DNA from: Acidobacteriota bacterium
GTDB lineage: Bacteria; Acidobacteriota; Terriglobia; Acidiferrales; 2-02-FULL-67-57
Assembly: GCA_016189965.1 (NCBI GenBank)
Contig: JACPRL010000135.1
Location: forward strand, 1-10,178
Direction of reading: 5' to 3'
Length of the DNA: 10,178 nt
A program made the translations under genes and the position numbers. A model generated the notes under the pieces. That model saw only the letters and a program-made list of their open reading frames with translations, was not told where the DNA came from and ran no database searches. Position 1 is the stretch's first letter. Each line of letters opens with the position of its first letter. Below, piece by piece: positions 1-6,983 of the stretch.

Positions 1-46
1 GCCAGCTTGGCGTCCATCATTCTGCGCGGCTCCACGCCCTCCAGTC

Positions 47-226
47 TAACAGGATGCTGAAAAAACCTGTGCCTGTGTCATTCCGCCTGTCCCGAGCGGA
101 GTCGAGGGAAACCCTTGCCTGCCTTGGCGGTGAGGAATCTGCTTTTTCTTCCGCCGGTTGCCACAGACAAGCAGATTCCTCGCTCCGCTCGGAATGACAA
201 AGCGCGACTTTTTCAGCACACTGTTA
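47..226. repeat. MITE-like palindromic element, 180 bp, with 18-bp imperfect terminal inverted repeats
   Basis: The outer arms TAACAGGATGCTGAAAAA (47-64) and the reverse complement of 209-226 (TAACAGTGTGCTGAAAAA) match at 16 of 18 positions. Inside are nested inverted pairs: 76-85 with 190-199 (tgtcattccg), 93-101 with 183-191 (cgagcggag), and 132-144 with 169-181 (gaggaatctgctt, perfect 13 bp, 24-base loop). There is no internal open reading frame worth calling, so it would be non-autonomous. The inner sequence resembles the dispersed 'tgtcattccgagcg...gaggaatctgc' repeats known from many acidobacterial genomes (recalled, not searched). The right terminus coincides with the stop codon of the M24 gene. 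When transcribed, the long hairpin followed by the A/T run of the arm could end transcription of the operon. No target-site duplication is obvious. Confidence 0.75.
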
Positions 227-1399
227 ACGCCGAAAATCATCGGGGAACGAGCACAACTTTTCGTTCCCGTCCTTGGTAATCAGGAAGTCGTCTTCCAGCC
301 GCAGCCCCCCGCCGCCTTCCCAGTAGACGCCGGGCTCGATGGCCAGCACCATCCCCGCCTGTATCGTCCCGCTCCCCGCCTGGTGGGCATAGGGCGGCTC
401 GTGGGCGCGCGCCCCGACGCCGTGGCAGACGGGATGCGAGGGCTGGCCGGGATAGCCGCCTTCGGCGATGCGCTGCCGGATGAGCCGGTCGAGGCCGGGC
501 AGGTCGGCGCCGTCGCGCGCATAGGCGACCGCTTCGTTAAAGATTCCTAGCAGCAGCTCCAACAGTTCGACGTATTTCTTCGTCAGCGTTCCCGGACAGA
601 GATTCTTGGTCAGGTCGGTCCAGTACCCGTCGGCCACCACCCACAGCTCCACCAGCGTGGGCTCGTCCGCCTGCACCGGGCGGTTCGACGTAGCGGTGAA
701 CGTCGCGATGCCGGGGCCGGACCAGACCAGCGTGAACGCCCGTGCCATCTCGACCTTGCCTTTGTAGCCCACGCCCTGGGCGTGGATATGGCCCTCGATC
801 ATCGCTCCCACTTCGCTTTCCTTCATCCCCGGGCGAATGTTCTCGCGGGCATGCTCCATCCCCAGCGCCGCCAGCTCGTTCGCCAGGCGCATCCGCTCGA
901 TCTCCTGTTCGGTTTTGATCATGCGCGCCTGGACGAGCAGCGGCACGGCGTCCGCCACTTCGCGCCCCACGCCGCGGAAGGCGTCAAAGTAACCCTGTGT
1001 ATAAACCGTCGGCTCGCCCACCATACGGTCGCAAATCTGAAAGTTTTGCGAGAGCTCGACGCCGACCCGCCGGGTGAGTTTGCGTTCGCGCAGCACATCG
1101 AGACTCAGCTCCAGCGAGCGCGCCGTGGGTGGCCGCGGGTCGCGCTCGTCGTAGCCTTTGAAGGTCCGGATGTCGGGCGTCCAGCCGGTGCGCCGGGCGT
1201 CGTTGAGCTGCGGCTCGATGACCAGCAGCGTCGCGTCGCCCTCGACGGGAAAGACGGCACAGGCGTAGCCCTTCATCGGCCAGTAGTTGGTCAAGTAGAT
1301 GACGTTGTCCGGGGCGCGCACCACCAGGGCGTCGAGCCCCTGCGCCCGCATCAGCGCGCGCACACGCTCGAGCTTCTTGTTATCCACCGGATAGGCCAC
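224..1399 (-). CDS. M24 family metallopeptidase-like protein (creatinase / Xaa-Pro aminopeptidase fold)
   Basis: The 391-residue product has the two-domain layout of the family: an N-terminal creatinase-type domain (about 8-155) and a pita-bread M24 catalytic domain (about 160-380). Of the five usual metal ligands, Asp262, His326 (HGVG), Glu355 (IEPG) and Glu369 (RLED) are visible; the first Asp is replaced by Glu251 in 'VELWVVADGYWTD'. A second conserved His is seen at 333 (AHEPP). Family members hydrolyse Xaa-Pro peptides, creatine or related small amides in the cytoplasm; which applies here is unknown. The start chosen is GTG at 1399, 2 bases after the TAA of the upstream reductase gene, because GAGGAG (1408-1413) lies 8 bases before it; an in-frame ATG at 1429 would lie inside the upstream gene. 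It is the last gene of the six-gene operon. The stop TAA (224-226) is the terminal base triplet of the repeat element. Confidence 0.9.
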   Translation of the reverse strand: MAYPVDNKKLERVRALMRAQGLDALVVRAPDNVIYLTNYWPMKGYACAVFPVEGDATLLVIEPQLNDARRTGWTPDIRTFKGYDERDPRPPTARSLELSLDVLRERKLTRRVGVELSQNFQICDRMVGEPTVYTQGYFDAFRGVGREVADAVPLLVQARMIKTEQEIERMRLANELAALGMEHARENIRPGMKESEVGAMIEGHIHAQGVGYKGKVEMARAFTLVWSGPGIATFTATSNRPVQADEPTLVELWVVADGYWTDLTKNLCPGTLTKKYVELLELLLGIFNEAVAYARDGADLPGLDRLIRQRIAEGGYPGQPSHPVCHGVGARAHEPPYAHQAGSGTIQAGMVLAIEPGVYWEGGGGLRLEDDFLITKDGNEKLCSFPDDFRR

Positions 1400-1401
1400 G
1401 G

Positions 1402-2346
1402 TTATTTCTCCTCGCCGCCGCGCGGCCACGCCCAGGAAGCTTCCTTGCCTTTGACCAGCCGATAAAGCGCGGTGTGCAGCGGCGCACTCACGCCGGCGCG
1501 CGCGGCCTCGCGCGCAATGGCGCCGCCGAGGAAGTCCACTTCGGTGGCGTAGCGGTGCTCGATGTCATAGAGCATCGAGGGCGGGTGGTTGGTCTGCGCG
1601 CCGATTTTGTTCATCTCCCACGGGTCTTCGTGCAGCGGGATGCCGAGCGCCGCCGCCACCGCTTTGCCTTCGTTGATGAGCTCGTGCAGCAGGTGGCCAA
1701 GGTCGGAAAACCCCGCTTCTTCGGCGAAGGCGGGGCAGTGCGGCAGCTCGGTGAGCGCCGAGACGGCGTTCACCGAAGCGTTGAAGATGAGCTTCGACCA
1801 CTGCGCCGGCCGCGCGTCTTCGAGCGCCTCGGCTTTGAGCCCGCTTTCGACCAGCAGCGCCGCCACCTCCTGCACCAGCGCAAACGGCGTCCGCGTGGGC
1901 TCGAACGGCCCCAGCCAAGTCGCCGTGTCCAGTTCCATCTGCACGTGCGTATCGCTGTGGCGCGAGCCGCTCATGAACGTGGTGCCGCGGAGGACGTAGC
2001 CGCGGACGCGCTCGGCGATGAGCTCCTCGTTGCCCAGGCCGTTCTGCGCCGAGAGCACCGCACCGCGCTCAAACAGGTGCGCCACCGGGGCGATGGCCTC
2101 GGCGGTCTGCGTGGACTTCGTGCACACAATCCCGAGGTCAAACGCGGGCAACTGCGACGGGTCCATCGTCGCCCGGAGCCGGGCGGTGAAATCGCGCTTG
2201 CCCGAAACACGCAGGCCGTGCTGGTTGAGCGCCTGCGCGTGCTCCGGCCGACGAACAAAGGCATGAACCTCCGCCACCCGCGCCAGGTGCGCCGCATAGA
2301 GGCTCCCAATCGCCCCGCAGCCAATGATGCAAACTCGCTTCGCCAT
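1402..2346 (-). CDS. 2-dehydropantoate 2-reductase family protein (PanE/ApbA)
   Basis: The 314-residue product has a Rossmann NADPH-binding start with GCGAIG at 9-14. It carries the ketopantoate reductase landmarks: CTKS (75-78), QNGLGN (101-106), KLIFNASVNAVSAL (185-198, with the catalytic Lys185 and Asn189/Asn193), and TEVDFLGG (268-274) holding the conserved Glu269. Classical members reduce 2-dehydropantoate to pantoate with NADPH for coenzyme A synthesis. Many paralogues in catabolic operons act on other 2-oxo acids. Its position, 18 bases after the molybdenum hydroxylase large subunit and 2 bases before the M24 gene, favours a catabolic paralogue over housekeeping PanE, but this is inference. 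The start ATG at 2344-2346 directly precedes the glycine-rich loop; no strong Shine-Dalgarno is visible, so translation may be coupled to the gene before it. Confidence 0.9.
   Translation of the reverse strand: MAKRVCIIGCGAIGSLYAAHLARVAEVHAFVRRPEHAQALNQHGLRVSGKRDFTARLRATMDPSQLPAFDLGIVCTKSTQTAEAIAPVAHLFERGAVLSAQNGLGNEELIAERVRGYVLRGTTFMSGSRHSDTHVQMELDTATWLGPFEPTRTPFALVQEVAALLVESGLKAEALEDARPAQWSKLIFNASVNAVSALTELPHCPAFAEEAGFSDLGHLLHELINEGKAVAAALGIPLHEDPWEMNKIGAQTNHPPSMLYDIEHRYATEVDFLGGAIAREAARAGVSAPLHTALYRLVKGKEASWAWPRGGEEK
1408..1413 (-). promoter_or_regulatory. Shine-Dalgarno of the M24 gene
   Basis: GAGGAG lies in the last codons of the reductase gene (Gly-Glu-Glu-Lys) with 8 bases to a GTG. 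It decides the start of the M24 gene at 1399 over an in-frame ATG at 1429. Confidence 0.75.
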
Positions 2347-2364
2347 CGGGCGCCGGCCGCTGAC

Positions 2365-4893
2365 TCACCGCCTCGCGGCGGCCGCGCGGCTTTCGACACG
2401 CACAATCTGCGCGGCGCGGCCGGCGCGAGTGCGCTCCAATAGATGGAACAGAGAGCTGGCGTTGTTGTGCGAGTCGTCAATGATGACGCCCTGCGCGTAG
2501 AGCGCGTCCTGGAGCGCGGCGGAGATGGCGTGCAGTGGCGCGCCGCCGCCTTCGCCCATCCCCTTGGCGCCGTTGAAGGTGAAGGGCGAGGGGCTCTCGA
2601 GGTGGCCGGTGCGCAGCGTGGGCATATTGACGCTGGTGATGGGCACGTAGTCGCTGAAGGTGGCGTTGCGCAGGTTGCCGTTCTCGTCGTAGGAGCAGGT
2701 TTCGAGCAGCGCCGCGCCGATGCCGTGGGCGGTGGCGCCGTGCACCTGCCCCTCGACAATCAGGGGATTGACCACCCGCCCGCAATCATCCACCACTGCG
2801 TAATCGAGAATGCGCGGCACATAGGTATCGCGGTCAACTTCAATCACCGCGATGTGGAGCTGGGCGCTGTAGGTCAAGGTCAGGTTGCCGTACTTGCGTT
2901 TGAGGTCGGGCAGGCGGAAGGGCGGGCGATAGACGTAGCGGCAGTTGAGCGTCACGTCCTGCAGCTTCGCGGGCAGGACGGCGTTGTTGACGTTCACCAG
3001 GTTCGCGAGGCCCCAGTAGGGGATGGCCTTGTCGCTTCCCCGCACGCGCACCTCCGGCCCCTGCGCGCCCATGCCGAATTCGAGCTTGTCTTCTTTGGCG
3101 TTGAGCGCGAACACCGCCAGGCGCTTCATCTCCGCCTTCAGTTTCTGCGCTGCGCCGTGGGCAGCCGAAAGCCCGGTGACGGCAAACTGGCTGGCGTAGG
3201 TGCCCGAGTGGCCGGTGTGGGCGTTGCGCTCGGTGTCAAAGCCCGGCCGGACGCTCACCAGCTCGGGAGTAACATTCAGCACATCGGCGACCACCTGAGC
3301 GGACGTGGTTTCGTGCCCCTGGCCCTGCGGCACCGAGCCCAAGCTGACCGAAATGTTGCCGTCAATGCCCAGCTTGACGATGGCCACTCCCGACTGGCCG
3401 GAGAAGGGCGCGTTGGGGTTGAGGAGGCGGGACTGGCCGAAGTTGTTGGTGCCGGAGTCGAGTGTGGTGCCGATGCCGATGCCGACCAGGCGCCCCTCGG
3501 CGCGCGCCCGTCGCTGCTTTTCCTTCCAGTCGTCCCAGCCGATGCGCTCCTGGGCCAGCGCGAGCATACGGGCGTAGTCGCCGGAGTCGTAGACGCAGCC
3601 GTTCGGCGTGGTGTAGGGGAACTCGTCGGCGCGGATGTAGTTGCGCCGGCGCATCTCGTCGGCGGGGATGCCGAGGGCATGCGCGCAGATGTCCACCACA
3701 CGCTCGAGAAACCACAGGTGCTGCATCCGCGAGTAGCCGCGGTTCGGTCCCACCGGGCACTTGTTCGTCGTTACCTGGGTAAAACGGACACGATAGTTGC
3801 GGAAGCGGTAGGCGCCCGGCAGCACCTGCGCCCAGATGATGCAGCCCAGCGGCTCGTAGCGCGGGTAGGCGCCGCAGTCGTCAATGTGGCGCGACTCGAT
3901 GGCTAGGATGCGCCCGCTGGTATCGAGCGCCACACGCGTCGAGCGGAAAACGCGCTCGTTGCCGTGGGCGCTGGCGGTCATGTGGTCGGTGCGCGTTTCA
4001 ATCCACTTCACCGGGCGCCCGCCGGCCTTGCGCGAAGCCAGAGCACAAAGCGCCATGTAGGGATAATTAGTAATCTTGATGCCGAAGCTGCCGCCGATGT
4101 CGTAGGTCTGCACGCGCATCTGGTCGATGCGGATGCCCAGCGCCAGGGCCAGAAACTGGATGGCGAAGGCGGGAAAAGAATTGTTGCACCAGAAGGTGAT
4201 GAAATCCTCTCCCGGATCCCACTGGGCGATGACGGCGTTGGGCTCGAGCGGCGCGCTGGTGAAGCGGTGGAAGTGCAACCGGTCAATGTGGACGATGTGG
4301 GCTGCCTGCTGGAAGGCCTTGTCCACGTCGCCGTAGTCGAACTCGCCCTGCCAGACCACGTTGGTGCCGGCGGATTCGTGTAGCAGAGTCGCGTCCCGCA
4401 GCGCATCCTCGGGGTCAACGACAGCGGGCAAGGGCTCGTAGTCGACCCGCACGAGCTCGGCGGCGTCGGCCGCTGCCAACGCCGTTTCCGCCACCACCGC
4501 CGCCACCGGCTCGCCCTGGTAGCGCACCTTGTCGACGCCCATCGGGTAGTCAACGATCTTCGCGCCGGGCTCGGGGCCGATCTCGAGGAACGGTCGGACG
4601 AGCTTCGCCACTTCCGGCCCGGTCAGAGTGCAGACGACGCCGGGCTGGGCTTCCGCCTGCGAAACATCAATGTGGGTGACGCGGGCGTGGCCGTAAGGCG
4701 AGCGCACCAGCCACAAGTGCAGCATGCCGGGCAGCTCGTAGTCGTCCACGAACTTTCCCTTGCCGCGCACCAGCCGGCCCTCTTCCTTGCGCGGCAGGGG
4801 TTTCCCGACCCACTGCGCCGCTTCCTCAAGCTTCGGGCGCGGCGCTTTCCGGGCGGCGGGCTTCCGTGCGCGGATGTTTCTTTTCGCAGGCAT
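2365..4893 (-). CDS. Molybdenum hydroxylase large subunit (xanthine dehydrogenase family, CoxL-like), molybdopterin-binding
   Basis: The 842-residue product has the full length of the family (usually about 770-850). After a basic Lys/Arg/Ala/Pro-rich tail (1-27) comes the family entry motif WVGKPLPRKEEGRLVRGKG (28-46). Cofactor-binding signatures follow: LEPNAV (216-221), DIGGSFGIK (265-273), VPQGQGHETT (521-530), VDDCGRVVNP with VHGATAHGIGAALLE (701-731), and KGMGEGG (777-783) containing the catalytic Glu781. The substrate loop reads GPNRGYSRMQ (382-391). This is neither the AYxCSFR of form I CO dehydrogenase nor the AYxGAGR of form II, so CO is an unlikely substrate. The enzyme should hydroxylate an organic substrate with water-derived oxygen, passing electrons to the S and M subunits. 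No Tat or Sec signal is seen, so it should be cytoplasmic. The ATG at 4891-4893 has a GAGGAAG Shine-Dalgarno and lies 12 bases after the CoxG-like gene. Confidence 0.93.
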   Translation of the reverse strand: MPAKRNIRARKPAARKAPRPKLEEAAQWVGKPLPRKEEGRLVRGKGKFVDDYELPGMLHLWLVRSPYGHARVTHIDVSQAEAQPGVVCTLTGPEVAKLVRPFLEIGPEPGAKIVDYPMGVDKVRYQGEPVAAVVAETALAAADAAELVRVDYEPLPAVVDPEDALRDATLLHESAGTNVVWQGEFDYGDVDKAFQQAAHIVHIDRLHFHRFTSAPLEPNAVIAQWDPGEDFITFWCNNSFPAFAIQFLALALGIRIDQMRVQTYDIGGSFGIKITNYPYMALCALASRKAGGRPVKWIETRTDHMTASAHGNERVFRSTRVALDTSGRILAIESRHIDDCGAYPRYEPLGCIIWAQVLPGAYRFRNYRVRFTQVTTNKCPVGPNRGYSRMQHLWFLERVVDICAHALGIPADEMRRRNYIRADEFPYTTPNGCVYDSGDYARMLALAQERIGWDDWKEKQRRARAEGRLVGIGIGTTLDSGTNNFGQSRLLNPNAPFSGQSGVAIVKLGIDGNISVSLGSVPQGQGHETTSAQVVADVLNVTPELVSVRPGFDTERNAHTGHSGTYASQFAVTGLSAAHGAAQKLKAEMKRLAVFALNAKEDKLEFGMGAQGPEVRVRGSDKAIPYWGLANLVNVNNAVLPAKLQDVTLNCRYVYRPPFRLPDLKRKYGNLTLTYSAQLHIAVIEVDRDTYVPRILDYAVVDDCGRVVNPLIVEGQVHGATAHGIGAALLETCSYDENGNLRNATFSDYVPITSVNMPTLRTGHLESPSPFTFNGAKGMGEGGGAPLHAISAALQDALYAQGVIIDDSHNNASSLFHLLERTRAGRAAQIVRVESRAAAARR

Positions 4894-4905
4894 TCTGCTG
4901 CTTCC

Positions 4906-5346
4906 TCAACTCAGAGCTTTCTGCAAGCCGTCAATCAGCTTCTGCACGTTCTTTCGCGCCAGCGGCTCGAGCAGACCGCCGGCGAGCGAAGTCAGTGGCC
5001 CGAAGATTTGCGCTTGGCCTGTCCAGCGCACGCGGGTTCGCTCGGAACTCTCCTCCAAATCGAAGCCCGCCGCAACGTCGGCTTCCCCGCCGGCCACGCT
5101 GGCCTTGCCGCGGTAGAGGGCGCGGCGCGGTCGCTCGGCTTCCGCCAACTGCAGCCGAACTGTGGCGGTGCCGCGGATGTGGGCCACACCCACCTTGACC
5201 TTGACAGTGAACCGCCCCGCCTCCTCCACGCTCAGGCTCTCGAAGTCCGGCAGCAGCGGCCCGAAGCGATTGGGGTCGGTCAGGAAGTCGTAAACCTCCT
5301 CGCGGCCCCGCTCGACCTCGAACTCGCCGCCGAAAGAAAACGCCAC
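4906..5346 (-). CDS. coxG: CoxG-like SRPBCC family protein (carbon monoxide dehydrogenase subunit G family)
   Basis: The 146-residue product opens with FGGEFEVERGREEVYDFLTD, the typical first strand and helix of the START/SRPBCC fold in the CoxG branch. It continues through IRGTATVRLQLAE to a C-terminal helix 'LARKNVQKLIDGLQKAL'. CoxG of Oligotropha is an accessory protein that helps recruit CO dehydrogenase to the membrane; close relatives sit in many molybdenum hydroxylase operons whatever the substrate. Here it lies between the small and large subunits (6 and 12 bases), so it is probably an accessory factor of this same enzyme. The start is GTG (5344-5346), with GGGAGA overlapping the end of the 2Fe-2S gene. 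The ATG 10 bases upstream is out of frame. No transmembrane helix is seen. Confidence 0.87.
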   Translation of the reverse strand: MAFSFGGEFEVERGREEVYDFLTDPNRFGPLLPDFESLSVEEAGRFTVKVKVGVAHIRGTATVRLQLAEAERPRRALYRGKASVAGGEADVAAGFDLEESSERTRVRWTGQAQIFGPLTSLAGGLLEPLARKNVQKLIDGLQKALS

Positions 5347-5352
5347 GGCCGT

Positions 5353-5841
5353 TCATCTCCCGCGCATCTGCGCTGCGGCCGCCCGGATAGCTTTGAAGAT
5401 GTTCTGATAGCCGGTGCAGCGGCAGGTATTCCCCGCGATGCCTTTGCGCATCTCCGCTTCGCTGGGATTCGGACTCTTCGCCAGCAGTTGATAAGCGGAG
5501 AGCAGCATCCCTGGCGTGCAGTAGCCGCACTGCAGGCCGTGGTGGTCGGCGAACGCCTGCTGCAAGGGATGCAGGCGCCCATCCTGCTCCAGCCCCTCCA
5601 CCGTCAATACCTCGCTCTGGTCGGCCTGCACGGCGAGCGCGGTGCACGACTTTACGCTCACGCCATTCAGCAGAACCGTGCAGGCGCCACAGTAGGTGGT
5701 GTCGCAGCCCACGTGCGTGCCGGTCAGCCGCAGCTCCCGCCGCAGAAAGTCAACCAGCAACAGCCGGGGCTCGACCTCGAGCGCGTAGCGCTTCCCGTTG
5801 ACGCGCAGCGCAATGGGCACGCGCGGAATCTCGTCAGGCAT
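5353..5841 (-). CDS. Molybdenum hydroxylase small subunit, (2Fe-2S)-binding (CoxS-like)
   Basis: The 162-residue product has both iron-sulfur domains of the family. The plant-ferredoxin-like N-terminal cluster uses Cys46, Cys51, Cys54 and Cys66 (GCDTTYCGAC plus a later C). The C-terminal four-helix cluster uses Cys105, Cys108 (CGYC), Cys140 and Cys142 (CRCTGY). All eight ligands are present, so it should be a functional electron relay from the molybdenum centre to FAD. Its length is normal for stand-alone S subunits. The ATG (5839-5841) lies inside the end of the FAD subunit gene (8-base overlap), which suggests translational coupling. Confidence 0.95.
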   Translation of the reverse strand: MPDEIPRVPIALRVNGKRYALEVEPRLLLVDFLRRELRLTGTHVGCDTTYCGACTVLLNGVSVKSCTALAVQADQSEVLTVEGLEQDGRLHPLQQAFADHHGLQCGYCTPGMLLSAYQLLAKSPNPSEAEMRKGIAGNTCRCTGYQNIFKAIRAAAAQMRGR

Positions 5842-6730
5842 AGATGTGACTCACTTCGACTTGCTCGCCGCGCGCGCGCCGGGCTGCGAGCGCGATGGCC
5901 CGCTTCACCAGCGCGCCCACAAGAGCCCGCTTGTAGGCCGCGGAGCCGCGCCCGTCCGGCTGCGGGTCACAGGCGGCGCTCGCCGCCTCGGCCGCCCGCG
6001 TGATCGTGTCCGGCGTCAGCCGCTGCCCGCGGAGCGCGGCTTCCGCTTCTGCCGCCTTGATGGGCGTCAAACCGACGGCACCGAGCGCGATGCCGGCCTC
6101 GCTGCAGGTCTCCCGATCCGCCAGCATCAACTGCACCGCCGCCGTGGCCGTGGCGTAGACCGGCGCGCTGCGCTTGACCGCGAGATAGGCGCCGCCGCTC
6201 CCGGGCGGCGGCCGGCGCACTACCACCTCGCGAATGAGCTCCGCCGGCCGCAGCACGGTGGTGTAGGCATCGACAAAAAACTCCGCCAACGGAAGAGTGC
6301 GCTCGCCCTCCGGTCCGACGCAGACGACTTCGGTCGGAAGCGTCAACAGTACCGGGGCCCAATCGCCGCTGGGGTCGGCCTCGGCCAGCGAGCCTCCGAG
6401 CGTGCCGCGGTTGCGCACCTGCACGTCGGCAATGCCAGCGGCGCAGTCGTGCAGGATGGGAATCTGCTGCGCGGCGGGCGACGCTTCGACCTCAGCGTGG
6501 CGGGTCAAGGCGCCGAAGCGTAGCAGCCCGTCCTCCGGGCGCACGTAGGAGAGGTCGGGAATGAAATTCAGGTCCACCAGATGATGGGGGCTGGCCAGGC
6601 GCAGCTTCATCAGCGGGATCAGGCTCTGGCCGCCGGCCAGCAGCTTCGCCTCTTCCCCCAACTCGGCGAGCAGAGATACCGCCTCCCGAATCGAGGCCGC
6701 GCGGTGATAGCGGAACGGACGGGGATACAT
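5834..6730 (-). CDS. Molybdenum hydroxylase medium subunit, FAD-binding (CoxM-like)
   Basis: The 298-residue product matches the FAD-binding subunit of xanthine dehydrogenase/CO dehydrogenase enzymes in length and motifs. It begins PRPFRYHRAASIREAVSLL and carries the two FAD-binding signatures: AGGQS (32-36, normally AGGHS or AGGQS) and RNRGTLGGSLAEADPSGD (107-123). The C-terminal CO_deh_flav_C domain runs from about 180 to 285. It takes electrons from the 2Fe-2S subunit and hands them to an external acceptor. It is the first gene of the six-gene operon. A strong GAGGAGGGG Shine-Dalgarno (6732-6740) sits directly before the ATG at 6728-6730, so the start is secure. Confidence 0.95.
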   Translation of the reverse strand: MYPRPFRYHRAASIREAVSLLAELGEEAKLLAGGQSLIPLMKLRLASPHHLVDLNFIPDLSYVRPEDGLLRFGALTRHAEVEASPAAQQIPILHDCAAGIADVQVRNRGTLGGSLAEADPSGDWAPVLLTLPTEVVCVGPEGERTLPLAEFFVDAYTTVLRPAELIREVVVRRPPPGSGGAYLAVKRSAPVYATATAAVQLMLADRETCSEAGIALGAVGLTPIKAAEAEAALRGQRLTPDTITRAAEAASAACDPQPDGRGSAAYKRALVGALVKRAIALAARRARGEQVEVSHIYA

Positions 6731-6731
6731 T

Positions 6732-6740
6732 CCCCTCCTC
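6732..6740 (-). promoter_or_regulatory. Strong Shine-Dalgarno of the operon's first gene
   Basis: On the minus strand GAGGAGGGG lies just before the ATG of the FAD subunit gene. It fixes that start and marks the entry point for ribosomes on the six-gene transcript. No convincing -35/-10 pair was found in the 6741-6860 stretch on this strand. Confidence 0.7.
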
Positions 6741-6862
6741 TCTCAGTCCCGGGGATCGAAACCCGCGGTATGTGCCGGGCGCGCGTAGCTTAACAAAAAT
6801 CCCCGCCGCGCACCACACCAACCGGAAGCTTGCGAAGTCGTGCGCTCGGGCGTCAACCGGCG

Positions 6863-6868
6863 TATACT
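6863..6868 (+). promoter_or_regulatory. Possible -10 box of the FemAB-like gene
   Basis: TATACT matches the -10 consensus at five of six positions. No -35 box is visible at the right distance. If real, it gives a leader of about 110 bases before ATG 6984 and supports that start over the in-frame GTG at 6840, which lies upstream of the box. Confidence 0.3.
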
Positions 6869-6917
6869 GTTGGTAAGGGCGAGTCGGACGACCTTTGAGG
6901 TTCCCCAACGCGCGCTG

Positions 6918-6939
6918 CGGCGGAGTCCCAATTCCGCCG
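6918..6939 (+). other. Small hairpin in the leader of the FemAB-like gene
   Basis: CGGCGGA (6918-6924) pairs perfectly with TCCGCCG (6933-6939) around an 8-base loop. It lies between the possible -10 box and the chosen start codon. There is no T-run, so it is not a typical terminator. It may be chance in such GC-rich sequence. The rest of the divergent intergenic stretch (6731-6983) shows nothing else firm. Confidence 0.35.
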
Positions 6940-6983
6940 GCAGGACGCGGCACCGAGAAGGCCGCAGGGCGAGCGCCCCCGCG

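Noticed and set aside
1..46. A possible start or end of another gene at the left edge (minus-strand ATG-ATG at 15-20)
   Set aside because: Only 20 bases of frame are visible and the nearest purine-rich stretch is too far from the ATG; it is too short to call.
4672..6003. A 443-codon open frame on the plus strand
   Set aside because: It lies antisense to four well-supported operon genes, is rich in Arg/Ala/Gln/His, and shows no domain; it is a GC-rich shadow.
2365..6730. Aerobic CO dehydrogenase (coxMSL) proper
   Set aside because: The gene order M-S-G-L and the subunits fit the family, but the large subunit lacks the Cys-containing AYxCSFR loop needed for the Mo-Cu site.
6748..6768. A tRNA T-arm-like sequence (gggtttcgatcccc on the minus strand)
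   Set aside because: The stem does not pair in 5+7+5 register, and no acceptor, anticodon or D-arm accompanies it. A tRNA remnant or attachment site cannot be supported.
6840..6983. Longer FemAB-like protein starting at GTG 6840
   Set aside because: The extra 48 residues are Arg/Ala/Ser-rich with no family similarity, and the only -10-like box lies downstream of that GTG.
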